This document shows positions 49,997 to 58,396 of a stretch of DNA of 64,000 bases, one piece after another. Location of the stretch: NCBI RefSeq assembly GCF_902833645.1, contig NZ_CADFGE010000009.1, forward strand, positions 62,001-126,000, read 5' to 3'. Source of the stretch: Paraburkholderia fungorum (GTDB taxonomy: Bacteria; Pseudomonadota; Gammaproteobacteria; Burkholderiales; Burkholderiaceae). The position numbers and the translations under genes are program-made. The notes below the pieces were generated by a model, which did not search any database, was not told where the DNA came from, and saw only the letters and a list, made by a program, of their open reading frames with translations. Position 1 is the first letter of the stretch; each line of letters begins with the position of its first letter.

Positions 49997-50350
49997 TTAG
50001 ACGTTTCTTTGACGGAGCAATCGACGCAATCGTGCTCTCGCGCTATTTCGATCTATACCCTTTGGGAGCATGACGTGCGGATCGTCTAGCGCATTACGTA
50101 GGCACTCAACCACGTCGCCAGCAATCGCCGGTTGGTCTTCGACGTGACAAGTCATGGCAAGGCCGACGAGTAGCGCCCGGTCATCGACTGGCATATCTAT
50201 GAACCACGGCCACACCAACTGGAGACGCTCTTTTGAACGTACCGCTGCGGCCGCCCCAGCCTTCATTCCCAACACCTGGGCAACATGCACGGCAACGAGG
50301 ATAGATAACGCGATCAGTGCAACGAACAGGAGCCGCCGCTTTGGACTCAT
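49997..50350 (-). CDS. Membrane-anchored protein, 117 residues
   Basis: A single N-terminal membrane helix (LLFVALIALSILVAVHVAQVL) is followed by a soluble part with Cys residues (TCHVEDQPAIAGDVVECLR) and a basic Arg-rich end. Likely anchored in the inner membrane. Unknown. Confidence 0.6.
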   Translation of the reverse strand: MSPKRRLLFVALIALSILVAVHVAQVLGMKAGAAAAVRSKERLQLVWPWFIDMPVDDRALLVGLAMTCHVEDQPAIAGDVVECLRNALDDPHVMLPKGIDRNSARARLRRLLRQRNV

Positions 50351-50434
50351 CGCTTCGCACTACCTTTATTACGCAGCGGTTCTAGGGAGGTATCCAGTTC
50401 GCATCCAAGCGCCCAGATTCCGGCTATGCTTCTG

Positions 50435-50758
50435 TCAGTTTGCGAATCCGCTCGTGGTGTGCCGACGCTCCCATGGCGACCAAACGGCAAGGGTAAAGCA
50501 CGAAACAACTATGCCCAGACGCATAATCACCCCGACAATCCCGTCATCGCACAGCGAGAGCCATAGTGGAATCGCTGTGCCGAGCTGCCGCAAGATATAT
50601 AGAGCACATATCGGTCCAGCCGTACCCACCGTCGCCACGACGGCGAGCAGAATCTCTCTATCGCGATGTCCGAGGGTTGCCTTGGCAAAGAAGAACAACA
50701 CGTACGCGATGAAGACCGTAGCCAGCACGTCTTGCAGGAAATTAACAGATATAGCCAA
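50435..50758 (-). CDS. Membrane protein with probable TTG start
   Basis: TTG at 50758 is preceded at five bases by AAGGAGG, the best ribosome site here; no ATG suits this frame. An ATG in another frame inside the same site gives a less plausible Cys-rich frame. The 107-residue product has three membrane helices (VFIAYVLFFFAKA; ILLAVVATVGTAGPICALYIL; MRLGIVVSCFTLAVW). Confidence 0.5.
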   Translation of the reverse strand: MAISVNFLQDVLATVFIAYVLFFFAKATLGHRDREILLAVVATVGTAGPICALYILRQLGTAIPLWLSLCDDGIVGVIMRLGIVVSCFTLAVWSPWERRHTTSGFAN

Positions 50759-50805
50759 TTCATCCTCCTTCAGTGATTTGGTGGGTCGCGTCCATTCCAC
50801 TCTTT

Positions 50806-51009
50806 CTATTGGGCAATAAGCACGGCGACGAATAGCGGCCAGCCCCATCCCTCATGGTTGCCGCCGGCGAGGTATACCGCGCCTGCGATGCAGGCTAACA
50901 CCGGCAGATTGGCGAGAACCAACATAGCGAGCGCCGGAGTGGCCGGTGTTGCGCTATGAGCGTTGTCGGAACGGATTCGCTTACTGACGAAATTCTTTAT
51001 CTGAGACAT
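50806..51009 (-). CDS. Small membrane protein, 67 residues
   Basis: It starts MSQIKNFVSKRIRSDNAH. Basic N-terminus, then two membrane helices (ALAMLVLANLPVLACIAGAVY; WPLFVAVLIAQ). Unknown. Confidence 0.55.
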   Translation of the reverse strand: MSQIKNFVSKRIRSDNAHSATPATPALAMLVLANLPVLACIAGAVYLAGGNHEGWGWPLFVAVLIAQ

Positions 51010-51041
51010 GAGTTTTCCCCATCAACCTTTAATCTTAGTCG

Positions 51042-52199
51042 TTACTTCGCGCACATAGCGGTAGTTTCCGGCAGTGTCCGTTGCGCATCCACTTGAGCGG
51101 ATTCGATAGGGAACTGTTCGCGCAGGCTGGGGTATTCGTCGAGTGCAGCTTTCGATGGCAAACAAACCTGCTTGCGAAAAAAATCGCGCGAAGAAGCGTC
51201 CGAATTCATATAGAGCGATTCGTGGACCGCCAGCCGATGCGCTTCGCGCAATGCCTCGTCGCCGAGCGAATCCACCGTACGTAGCACGCTGCCCCGGAAC
51301 CAAACCATCGTCTTCGCCGGTTCGCCGTCGAACGGGCCATACTGTCGGCCTGACGCTATCTGCCTGAAGTGCGCATACGTGCACTCCTGCGGCTCAAGCG
51401 GCTTACTCTGTTCAGCGACGCCTCCCAATCGAGCCGGCGGTGCGGGATCGGAACCCTGGCCGGGTATCTCCGCCTTGTCAAACGCTTCGAGCCATCGCCC
51501 TTCGATAAGCGAGCTGACAATCGAATCTTCGTAGTCGGCCCAATCCATCTTGATGGTGTTCAGCGTGGTCGACTCAAAGGGCGAGCGATGCACAAACAGT
51601 CGATACGCGTCCTGGTAAGCCAGCTCTTCACGAACCCGCACATCCAATGCGTCGGGGCCGGTCGCCCACCATTCCGCAGGTCGCGTGCCCTTCGTGTGAA
51701 GCATGCGCTGTCGAATTGCGTTTTCTTCGCTGCCGAATACACCGTCGACGACAACGAGCAGCACATGACGCATCCGAAAACCGGAAGAGCGGATCGCAGT
51801 TTCGATATACCGGGCATGTTCGGTGGGGAGGTAGTCGAAGCTCTCCCACCATCGATCTACCAGTACCACGTTCGCGTCGGAACGTACCCACGACTCGATC
51901 AGCGCGAGGGAATGATCGACGATCTTCTGCAGGACGTCCGGATCGCGTCCGCCGGCTGCATTGTTCAGGTGGTCGAGTTCCCGGCTGAAGGCGCGGTCGC
52001 TTTGCCGCTGGTCATCGGGCGTGTGTGGATCGTAGTCGATCGTGCCAATGGCCTTTCCACCATGCTTCGCGATGCGCGCGGCGAGGCGGCTGGAGAGAGT
52101 CGACTTGCCTGCACCGCAGATACCGACGAAATGCACAATGTCTCGAGCATTCGTCCACAGTTCTGCCTCTGTCAACTTCATCGGCGTATCTGCAAGCAT
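51042..52199 (-). CDS. P-loop kinase-like protein, 385 residues
   Basis: The start MLADTPMKLTEAELW follows GAGGAGAAGG. Walker A GICGAGKS (26-33) and a Walker B-like strand NVVLVDRW near residue 117 resemble the thymidylate kinase/adenylylsulfate kinase fold. A lid-like Arg-containing segment (ENAIRQRMLHTKGTRP) follows. The C-terminal 150 residues are different, with several conserved-looking aromatic residues. A small-molecule or protein kinase activity is possible; no specific substrate can be named. Confidence 0.65.
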   Translation of the reverse strand: MLADTPMKLTEAELWTNARDIVHFVGICGAGKSTLSSRLAARIAKHGGKAIGTIDYDPHTPDDQRQSDRAFSRELDHLNNAAGGRDPDVLQKIVDHSLALIESWVRSDANVVLVDRWWESFDYLPTEHARYIETAIRSSGFRMRHVLLVVVDGVFGSEENAIRQRMLHTKGTRPAEWWATGPDALDVRVREELAYQDAYRLFVHRSPFESTTLNTIKMDWADYEDSIVSSLIEGRWLEAFDKAEIPGQGSDPAPPARLGGVAEQSKPLEPQECTYAHFRQIASGRQYGPFDGEPAKTMVWFRGSVLRTVDSLGDEALREAHRLAVHESLYMNSDASSRDFFRKQVCLPSKAALDEYPSLREQFPIESAQVDAQRTLPETTAMCAK

Positions 52200-52208
52200 T
52201 CCTTCTCC

Positions 52209-52364
52209 TCATTCTTCAACGTCGTAGTAATACTCAACGGATGGCTCGGACCTGAAGCGGTAATTGGCGAGCTCGACGATGGCATACGCGAGATCGCGAT
52301 CATCACGGCTATCGACGTATGTGCGCTCACCGCTGGCCCAGTCGACTCGAACGATCTTGAACAT
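52209..52364 (-). CDS. 51-residue small protein
   Basis: It starts MFKIVRVDWASGERTYVDSR at 52364. Mixed alpha/beta, acidic C-terminus (EYYYDVEE). Nine bases separate it from the kinase-like gene. Unknown. Confidence 0.5.
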   Translation of the reverse strand: MFKIVRVDWASGERTYVDSRDDRDLAYAIVELANYRFRSEPSVEYYYDVEE

Positions 52365-52374
52365 GGCGCTTGTC

Positions 52375-52566
52375 CTAGACCTTTCTTCGATCAAGCAGTT
52401 GCAAAGAGCCTGTTGCGTTACCCAGACGATCGGTGAGCGTTGATAGCTCATCCGTCGACAAACGGTCGATATCGGGAAAATCAACCTGAATCGTTGCCGC
52501 AATGGCGCCGTCCCGGACCACGATTACTTCGTTGCTAACAATCGTCGATATAGGGTCCGTGGTCAT
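52375..52566 (-). CDS. 63-residue small protein
   Basis: It starts MTTDPISTIVSNEVIVVRDG at 52566 after GGGAAAG; the longer frame has no ribosome site. Strand-rich front and a C-terminal helix (DELSTLTDRLGNATG). Unknown. Confidence 0.5.
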   Translation of the reverse strand: MTTDPISTIVSNEVIVVRDGAIAATIQVDFPDIDRLSTDELSTLTDRLGNATGSLQLLDRRKV

Positions 52567-52672
52567 TGCTTTCCCGTTATGGTGCACGGTCTGGAATTTG
52601 ACATCGCTGCGAGTAGGTCGCGCCGGGAGCAAGTAGGGCATCCGGATAGCCGCGAGGCCGTCGATATTCGTC

Positions 52673-53275
52673 TCACGTGTCCGCGTTCAGAAGATGCGCA
52701 TTAACCCGAGCGGCCGTGTCGACGTCGAGTCGACGTTCGATCGCATCCTTCAGTTCCGGGCTTACCGCGATCCGGTATCCGTATCGCTTGCCACGTGCGA
52801 GAAAAGTCTCGTTCTCGGCGCACCACGTGGCGAAACTGTCGAGAGCGCCGTCGCCGAGATAGCCGGCTTCCGCGTTCGCCACTTCCTGCTCGAATAGGAG
52901 TCCGCCGGTCGGCAAATTGCCGAGAACCACGGTGTAACCGTTGTCGGTCGGCAGGTTGGCATACCACAGGTCGATCTGGCAGCGATCGATTGTGGCCCGG
53001 AGCTTTGCGGTCTGGCGCAGGTGCGACGACCAGGGCGAGTGAGGCGTCGACGAAGGCGCGTACCGGTTGTAGAGAAGCGCGAAGATGCTCAACGCCTCGG
53101 CCCTCGGCAGCGAGAGAGCCGGGTATCCGTCGTTCAGGGTTTGTCGGCCGAATTGGACTGAGACGTCTTCAGCGTCCTCGTCCACATCGCACCGCGCTAT
53201 GTTGATGCCGGTCAAGAACGCTCGAAAAATGTCGACCAGATGGCCCGGCAGAGTAGATTGGCTGGATGATTGCAT
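52673..53275 (-). CDS. Unknown 200-residue protein
   Basis: It starts MQSSSQSTLPGHLVDIF. It is soluble, with helices around AEALSIFALLYNRYAP and a central beta part (DLWYANLPTDNGYTVVLGN). No signal peptide. Unknown family. Confidence 0.6.
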   Translation of the reverse strand: MQSSSQSTLPGHLVDIFRAFLTGINIARCDVDEDAEDVSVQFGRQTLNDGYPALSLPRAEALSIFALLYNRYAPSSTPHSPWSSHLRQTAKLRATIDRCQIDLWYANLPTDNGYTVVLGNLPTGGLLFEQEVANAEAGYLGDGALDSFATWCAENETFLARGKRYGYRIAVSPELKDAIERRLDVDTAARVNAHLLNADT

Positions 53276-53350
53276 TGCTGGTCCTCAAATCAGTGCGTTA
53301 CCGTGTATCGGACGCCTAGGGATGGCGCCGCCCGTTGATAGGGAAATTCT

Positions 53351-53785
53351 TTATCGAGGAACCGAAATCGAATTGCTTGACTTCGAGCACGCCGCCGTTG
53401 CTTGGGGCGTATTCGCGACCGGCTGGCCGTTGACCGCAATGACCGGCCGCGTCTTCAACAGGCCGGCTGCAGTCTCTTGACATTGGTCTTTTGCCAGCGG
53501 CCATGTTGTGATAGAGGTATCCGTCGTTCGAACAGCAGGATCTTGATCGACGATGTCGACCTGGATGCCGTCATGGCATTTGCCTTCGTTGGCACTCTTG
53601 ATCTTGCCGTCCAGGGCAACCTTGAACAGCGCGCTTGCGGGGGAGGCGAGAAACGCCTTGCATTCCGTCGTGCTCACCTTCCCGAGGTGAATATAGGAGG
53701 TGCCGCCGTCGATCGACGTGGTGATCGACGCGTAAGTCGGGGCACACGCCGCCAGCATCCCAATCACAAAAAGTACCTTTTTCAT
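53351..53785 (-). CDS. Secreted protein, possibly lipoprotein
   Basis: The signal segment MKKVLFVIGMLAACAPTYA could be cleaved either as a lipobox (LAAC, Cys14) or as a standard signal after TYA. The mature part (ITTSIDGGTSYIHLGKVSTTE, then ECKAFLASPASALFKVALDG) resembles minor type IV pilins of the PilS kind in its C-terminal strands and cysteines, though it lacks a prepilin helix. 144 residues. Confidence 0.55.
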   Translation of the reverse strand: MKKVLFVIGMLAACAPTYASITTSIDGGTSYIHLGKVSTTECKAFLASPASALFKVALDGKIKSANEGKCHDGIQVDIVDQDPAVRTTDTSITTWPLAKDQCQETAAGLLKTRPVIAVNGQPVANTPQATAACSKSSNSISVPR

Positions 53786-53839
53786 TCTGGCTCTCGCAGA
53801 TTATTTTGCTTTCAATGCCTCCGCCTTGCACGGTAGCGG

Positions 53840-54325
53840 CTATGCGGGAATCACCTTGAATGGCTTGCCGACGGCGAGCGCCGCGCGGATGGAGAAAACA
53901 ATAACCTCGTCGGGCGTACTGGTGCCAAAGGTCAGGACGCCATTGCCTGAATCGAAATTGGAGTCCACGACGCATTTCAGGTCGATCTCCACACTGTCAT
54001 CGGGGGAGGAGAGGAGCGATGAAGACCAACCAACCCTCGATTTGAGCGCCCCGCCAAATTCAACCAACGCCGGTTCCTGTTCGCAGGCAGTGGCAAATAC
54101 CGCTATCGTGGCCTTCTCGGGCGAGAGTCCACTGATGACGCGCACAGCTTTCGCGCGCTGTTCTGCGGTCAGCGTCATTGCTGCGCAAACGCAGAGGAAA
54201 TCCAACGCACGTCCTTGCTCCTGCTCGCCGAAAAGGGACGCTTCCGTGGAAGCGCGTAGGGCGTACTCCGCATTCGCGACCGTGCCTGCCGGTGCAAGCG
54301 GAACTATCTTGTGATCGTCGGTCAT
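53840..54325 (-). CDS. Unknown 161-residue protein
   Basis: It starts MTDDHKIVPLAPAGTVAN. A helical front with Cys pairs (FLCVCAAM) and a beta C-terminus (SVEIDLKCVVDSNFDSGNG). Cytoplasmic. No family recognised. Confidence 0.55.
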   Translation of the reverse strand: MTDDHKIVPLAPAGTVANAEYALRASTEASLFGEQEQGRALDFLCVCAAMTLTAEQRAKAVRVISGLSPEKATIAVFATACEQEPALVEFGGALKSRVGWSSSLLSSPDDSVEIDLKCVVDSNFDSGNGVLTFGTSTPDEVIVFSIRAALAVGKPFKVIPA

Positions 54326-54351
54326 CTAATTCTCCAGTTGTTCATTCTTTA

Positions 54352-55143
54352 TTATTCGTCCTTCTGACAACCTTTCGCGACGAAATTGCGGAGCCAGACC
54401 TTCACAACGGGACCAGAAACGCCCAGGAGTAGAGGCCCAGATGCGCCCGCTGTAAATTGGCGATCGTTCCGCTTTCCCCGGATCCGTCGAAGAAAACGGC
54501 TCAGGATGGTATCCGCGCCAAAGGCCTTCGTACCAAGATGAATTCCGGGGAGGCCCATGCTCCGAAGGCCGCAAAAGAAATTCGTGATCTGGGCGCGCGC
54601 GAAGTCCGCCTCGCGCAAGGCCTGCCGAACGTGGCTGACCAGAACGGGATCATCCAGCGAACCGTAAAAGAGTACGCCCTCGGGGCGCCCCAGCAAGCTG
54701 TAAGAAAGGAATCGCTTTCTCCAGTCACCCGACCAGGGAAGTACCGCCTCAAGGACGTTTCTCCCTTCGATTCGGATGCCACCCGCCTCGAGGGCGTCAA
54801 GGAGCGTCTTCTGCTGTTCGACCCGTGCCTCGTGGCCGCCCTCAATGAAGTAGTCACCGAGCGCCTTGAAGATTTCCGGGCGGGTTTGTTCCGACCATCG
54901 TTTCAGGTTACGTTCCTTCCAGTCCCCGGTGCTCTCCCTGACCTGGAGAGGCACGAACGTCGAAAGCCGATCGCCCACCGTGTACAGGTTCATGGCAACG
55001 CCATCGCGCAGCATGCAGGTAAGCATTTCGCTGAGTGCCGCCCGTCGTTCCCGGGCGAAGTGATCGTCTCCAGGAAGCACGGCATCTGCGAGGGCGGTAT
55101 GGTATTCGTGGTAGAAGCGCACGGAGGTGATCATAGCGGGCAT
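54352..55143 (-). CDS. Unknown 263-residue protein
   Basis: Two ATG codons compete (55143 and 55134). The mainly helical N-terminal half is rich in Arg and Asp. The C-terminal end is basic (FLRRIRGKRNDRQF) and then hydrophobic (ASGPLLLGVSGPVVKVWL), which may touch the membrane. No known motif. Confidence 0.55.
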   Translation of the reverse strand: MPAMITSVRFYHEYHTALADAVLPGDDHFARERRAALSEMLTCMLRDGVAMNLYTVGDRLSTFVPLQVRESTGDWKERNLKRWSEQTRPEIFKALGDYFIEGGHEARVEQQKTLLDALEAGGIRIEGRNVLEAVLPWSGDWRKRFLSYSLLGRPEGVLFYGSLDDPVLVSHVRQALREADFARAQITNFFCGLRSMGLPGIHLGTKAFGADTILSRFLRRIRGKRNDRQFTAGASGPLLLGVSGPVVKVWLRNFVAKGCQKDE

Positions 55144-55184
55144 CCCGGCTCGGTTTTGTCTGGACTTTCAGCGAACTCGATCGA

Positions 55185-55691
55185 TCAGTCCTGTGCCTTG
55201 TTTAGCGCAGCACGCACAGACTCGTCGTTTTCTTCGACGAACCGATATATTTGATCGCCGACCTCGGTATCCGTGAAGCCCCATGCAATCCCCTGGCCGA
55301 TTATCGACGCCGGAAGGATCATGAAAAGAACTTTCACTTGCGAGGCAGATGGAACGCCGTCCACTACCGTCGCAGCCAACGCGTCGTGAATGCGAGAGAA
55401 CTCGCTGTCGTCGTCCGAATAGGCATCCCAGGTTGCTTCGCGGATAGCCTGTAGGCGTTGCTCTTCACGCTGTTCTTCCGCGTCGCGTTGCATACGCATC
55501 TGCTCCTTCTCTGCGTCAGATGGCTCTAGACGTCGCTCTAGCTCCTCTGTGGTTATGCCGAGCCGCTTGGCTTCCTCTTCCAGCAGCCGGCTTTTCCCCT
55601 TGGCGGTGGAGCCGATGATCAAGACGTGCTGAGGACCGTCGTCAGATCCAACCGTTGCGGCACCCGATACACCAAAGAACTGTAGAGCCAT
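55185..55691 (-). CDS. Short P-loop protein, 168 residues
   Basis: The ATG at 55691 shares a base with the stop of the preceding gene (TAATG). The first 50 residues read like the start of an FtsK/VirD4-type ATPase (QHVLIIGSTAKGKSRLLEE), a Walker A at about 37-44. The rest of that large domain is missing. Instead there is a long charged helix (EKEQMRMQRDAEEQREEQRLQ) and a hydrophobic C-terminal part. It looks like a domain cut out of a motor. Confidence 0.55.
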   Translation of the reverse strand: MALQFFGVSGAATVGSDDGPQHVLIIGSTAKGKSRLLEEEAKRLGITTEELERRLEPSDAEKEQMRMQRDAEEQREEQRLQAIREATWDAYSDDDSEFSRIHDALAATVVDGVPSASQVKVLFMILPASIIGQGIAWGFTDTEVGDQIYRFVEENDESVRAALNKAQD

Positions 55692-55873
55692 TATTTTTTC
55701 CCGGGGAGGTATTCCAGAAACTCGCACATGCTCATAACAAAGAGAATCCCGCTGACTCCGGCCACGAGCGCTAGGAGTAGCGCCATCAATCCGAGATGCT
55801 GAAATGCGCAGGCAACCGATAACAGCCCGCTCACGATAATGGCTGCGAAACTGAGCGCTGGGGACATCTTCAT
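55691..55873 (-). CDS. Small membrane protein, 60 residues
   Basis: Two membrane helices (LSFAAIIVSGLLSVACAFQ; LMALLLALVAGVSGILFVM) and a short charged end (LPGKK). It is coupled to the P-loop gene by TAATG. Unknown. Confidence 0.55.
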   Translation of the reverse strand: MKMSPALSFAAIIVSGLLSVACAFQHLGLMALLLALVAGVSGILFVMSMCEFLEYLPGKK

Positions 55874-55887
55874 CGGACGTCTTTCAC

Positions 55888-56622
55888 CTAGTTCGACACG
55901 ATCTGGTTGCCAGCCGCATCGCAGGGGAACGAACGATGTTCGACGACGGGCATGGGCATATTGTCCGTCGTTCGCTTGTATGCGCTTTCATCGCAGATGC
56001 CACTTGCTCGCGTGACAAGTACGCCGGAGGCCGGAACGCCATCGAAGAACCCCGTGCCAGTGCGCGTGTCCTTGATTACAACAGGCTGACCGGCCGTTGC
56101 GCGGTCGATCTCGACGGACTTCGCCCCCACCCTCATGATGACCCGATCGATCAGCTTCGGAATCACGAAGCGTGCCGATTTTTCGTCCCACTTGGCGTTC
56201 AGAAGCGCGAACTTTCCGTCGTCCGTCTCCGAGAACACCGCGGGCAGGTCACCGTTGTATGGGGCGCGCAGTTGGATGTAGGTGAACTTGCCATCATCCC
56301 AGACTTTCGTCGGCACGAACCGCGGCGGCGGCGGGACATAGACGTGATAGTCTGAGCTGCTCGAATTGGCATCGTCAGCATGCGAGACGTTTGATAACTG
56401 CCACGTATGGCTCTTCGCTTCACAGTAAACCATTCCGGCATCCGTGCTCGTGATTTCGCCGGGTACCACGCACTTGGTACTCAGCACGACGCCGGGGCCG
56501 ACGTGGACCACGCTTTCAGCAAGCATGGCGCCACCATCAGCTTCCGCCGGGTCAGCGGCATATGCGCCAGCGGAGAACGCGCCAGTCAGAAGCATCGCGA
56601 TAGTAAGTTTCTTCACGGTCAT
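55888..56622 (-). CDS. VirB9/TrbG/CagX-like periplasmic protein
   Basis: The 244-residue protein (start MTVKKLTIAMLLTG) has a signal peptide ending near residue 22. The C-terminal VirB9/CagX domain pattern lies around residues 105-175: VWDDGKFTYIQLR, DLPAVF, LLNAKW, then LIDRVIMRVGAKSVEI. VirB9 forms the outer-membrane core ring of type IV secretion systems with VirB7 and VirB10. It lacks the typical N-terminal domain, and no VirB7 or VirB10 gene is adjacent. An extra 60-residue Cys-containing tail follows. Confidence 0.65.
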   Translation of the reverse strand: MTVKKLTIAMLLTGAFSAGAYAADPAEADGGAMLAESVVHVGPGVVLSTKCVVPGEITSTDAGMVYCEAKSHTWQLSNVSHADDANSSSSDYHVYVPPPPRFVPTKVWDDGKFTYIQLRAPYNGDLPAVFSETDDGKFALLNAKWDEKSARFVIPKLIDRVIMRVGAKSVEIDRATAGQPVVIKDTRTGTGFFDGVPASGVLVTRASGICDESAYKRTTDNMPMPVVEHRSFPCDAAGNQIVSN

Positions 56623-56725
56623 TTTCCCATAGTATCGATCGGAAAGGAGGGCGTGACGTTTCAGGAGCCGTGCTCGCAACGCCTTGTCCAGCGCTACCTC
56701 CCCCCGGAAATAGTTTCGTATCTAC

Positions 56726-57412
56726 TTACGCGGACGCGGTGTCGCTGACGGCTTGTCCTAGCATAAGGTTGCCGAGAGCGGCGTTGCGCTGGCCGGCATC
56801 GCGCTGAACAAGGATATGGAGGTACGAGAGGGCTGCGGCGAAGTCGTGACGGTGCGACGCGAGCTCCACGCAAACGCGAAACAGCATGCCGACCTCCGGG
56901 TCCAGCAGCGCGGCGAAGTGCTGCTTCCAATTCTTCGCGCCGTCGGTGCGCAGCATGGCGGCGATTTCGCGCCACTCTCGCTGGTGTCCCCCAACATTTT
57001 GATCTGCCAGAATCTCAGCGCCATCGGCATAGTGCCGGCCGGTCGCTTCGCACAAGTCCAGTACCTCTAGCGCCACGATTTGATCTTTCAGGTGTGTCGC
57101 TGAACTACGTTGGCCTTCGTGGCGCAGCATGCTGTGAAGAAGTGCTATAGCAGGCTTGAGTTCGACCACGCCGCTGCGCAGAGAGACGCCAGCTTCCACC
57201 AGTACGCTGACGTGCGGATCCATAGTCGACACGAGGTTCTTGACCCATGTCGAAGATCCAGTAGCAATCAGGCCGCGTATCTTTCGCCATTCGTCGGCAA
57301 GCTCGCCGACGTTGAGTTCCTCGACCACCGCGAAACAATGATCGAAGGTAGCACCGCCTGGTAGCCCGATGTTGAGCGCCTGCAGCACGACCAGTTGTTC
57401 CTGTAATCTCAT
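56726..57412 (-). CDS. Internally duplicated helical protein, GspF/PilC-like
   Basis: The 228-residue product has two copies of a 100-residue unit (about residues 3-103 and 109-212). They share NVG, EWR.I, G...W, DP.V, a final A...LH and GQR at equal spacing. The unit recalls the cytoplasmic helical domain of GspF/PilC (type II secretion or pilus platform) by its L..L..G pattern and the helix with VEAGVSLRSGVVEL. It has no membrane helices, so any such relation is distant. It lies 104 bases upstream of the VirB9-like gene. Confidence 0.55.
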   Translation of the reverse strand: MRLQEQLVVLQALNIGLPGGATFDHCFAVVEELNVGELADEWRKIRGLIATGSSTWVKNLVSTMDPHVSVLVEAGVSLRSGVVELKPAIALLHSMLRHEGQRSSATHLKDQIVALEVLDLCEATGRHYADGAEILADQNVGGHQREWREIAAMLRTDGAKNWKQHFAALLDPEVGMLFRVCVELASHRHDFAAALSYLHILVQRDAGQRNAALGNLMLGQAVSDTASA

Positions 57413-57488
57413 TAAACGAGCTCCTCGGGTAAAGTACGGTGGGGCGAGACAGCGAGACGAATGTTCTTCTTCCTCGCCGTGTGGGTTT

Positions 57489-57680
57489 TCATTTGAACGA
57501 AGGGGGCAAGGCCGTTGCAATCAAGTGACCGGCATCGGCCGCCTTGCGCGACGTCTCCGCGATCTCCGAGTGGGCCTGAAGGGCTCGAAACTCTGCGTCG
57601 GTGAGCTTGAGGGCGTCATAATCCGAACGTTTGGCATCGGCCGCATTGATGCCAGGATTAAAAGTCGTGGTCTTAGTCAT
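57489..57680 (-). CDS. 63-residue small protein
   Basis: It starts MTKTTTFNPGINAADAKRS. Helical with DAEFRALQAHSEIAETSRKA. It lies 76 bases upstream of the duplicated-repeat gene. Unknown. Confidence 0.5.
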   Translation of the reverse strand: MTKTTTFNPGINAADAKRSDYDALKLTDAEFRALQAHSEIAETSRKAADAGHLIATALPPSFK

Positions 57681-57691
57681 GTTCGCTTTTG

Positions 57692-58024
57692 CTAGTAATC
57701 CTTAGGTGGGTAAAAAACCGTCCCGCTCACATTCAAGCTCGCGACAGCTCTTCCATTGACTTCCTTTGTCGTCATGGTTCCTTCAATGCGTGAGCCTGCC
57801 GGTAACAAGAATTTCCCATCGGCATGCCCGGCGCGCGCGGCAATAAGCTGTGTATAAGCTTTGCCTGCTTGGCGCTTCCAGTTGGCTGCGTCTCTCTCGG
57901 CCAGCGCCTCGGAGATACGCATTTTCGCGGCGTACATCGCCAACCCTGCCGTACACAGCCAACCCATGGCGCCCACCGCGACAATCAGGAAAATCCCATA
58001 CATCTTCTGCTGTCTTGTAAGCAC
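57692..58024 (-). CDS. Membrane-anchored protein, GTG start
   Basis: GTG at 58024 is seven bases from AAGGAG; a GTG at 58030 is too close. The N-terminal membrane helix (YGIFLIVAVGAMGWLCTAGLA) is followed by a periplasmic domain with FLLPAGSRIEGTMTT, a pattern seen in conjugative-pilus accessory proteins. 110 residues. Unknown. Confidence 0.55.
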   Translation of the reverse strand: MLTRQQKMYGIFLIVAVGAMGWLCTAGLAMYAAKMRISEALAERDAANWKRQAGKAYTQLIAARAGHADGKFLLPAGSRIEGTMTTKEVNGRAVASLNVSGTVFYPPKDY

Positions 58025-58066
58025 TCTCACTCTCCTTGTTTTTGGCCCGGCAAGATCTGTTTCGGT

Positions 58067-58396
58067 CTACTCGCGCGTGGCTGCTGCCGCCTGACGCTGC
58101 AATGTTTCGACCGTTTCCCCCGGCCAGGGGCGCGGGAAAGGGGCGATCGAGTTCTTCATCAACCCCAGAAACCGGCCCTCACTGATGGGGACCGCGTCGG
58201 CCAGTTCGCAAAGGAAATCGTCTTGAGACTGCAACCAGTTCACCACCTCCGGATGCGAGGCAATGAAATCTGGCACTTCGTTGCGCAGCAACTCCAGCAA
58301 CTCACGGTTTTCGTCGATCCGCTTGTGCACGCCACCGCCGACCCATCCCAAGATACGGCGCACGTGAGTGATCATCCTGCTTTCTCGAAAGAACAT
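58067..58396 (-). CDS. Unknown 109-residue protein
   Basis: The ATG at 58396 directly follows the stop of the P-loop gene (TAAATG) with GGAAA upstream; an ATG at 58375 would shorten it by seven residues. Soluble and helical (ENRELLELLRNEVPDFIAS). Unknown family. Confidence 0.55.
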   Translation of the reverse strand: MFFRESRMITHVRRILGWVGGGVHKRIDENRELLELLRNEVPDFIASHPEVVNWLQSQDDFLCELADAVPISEGRFLGLMKNSIAPFPRPWPGETVETLQRQAAAATRE

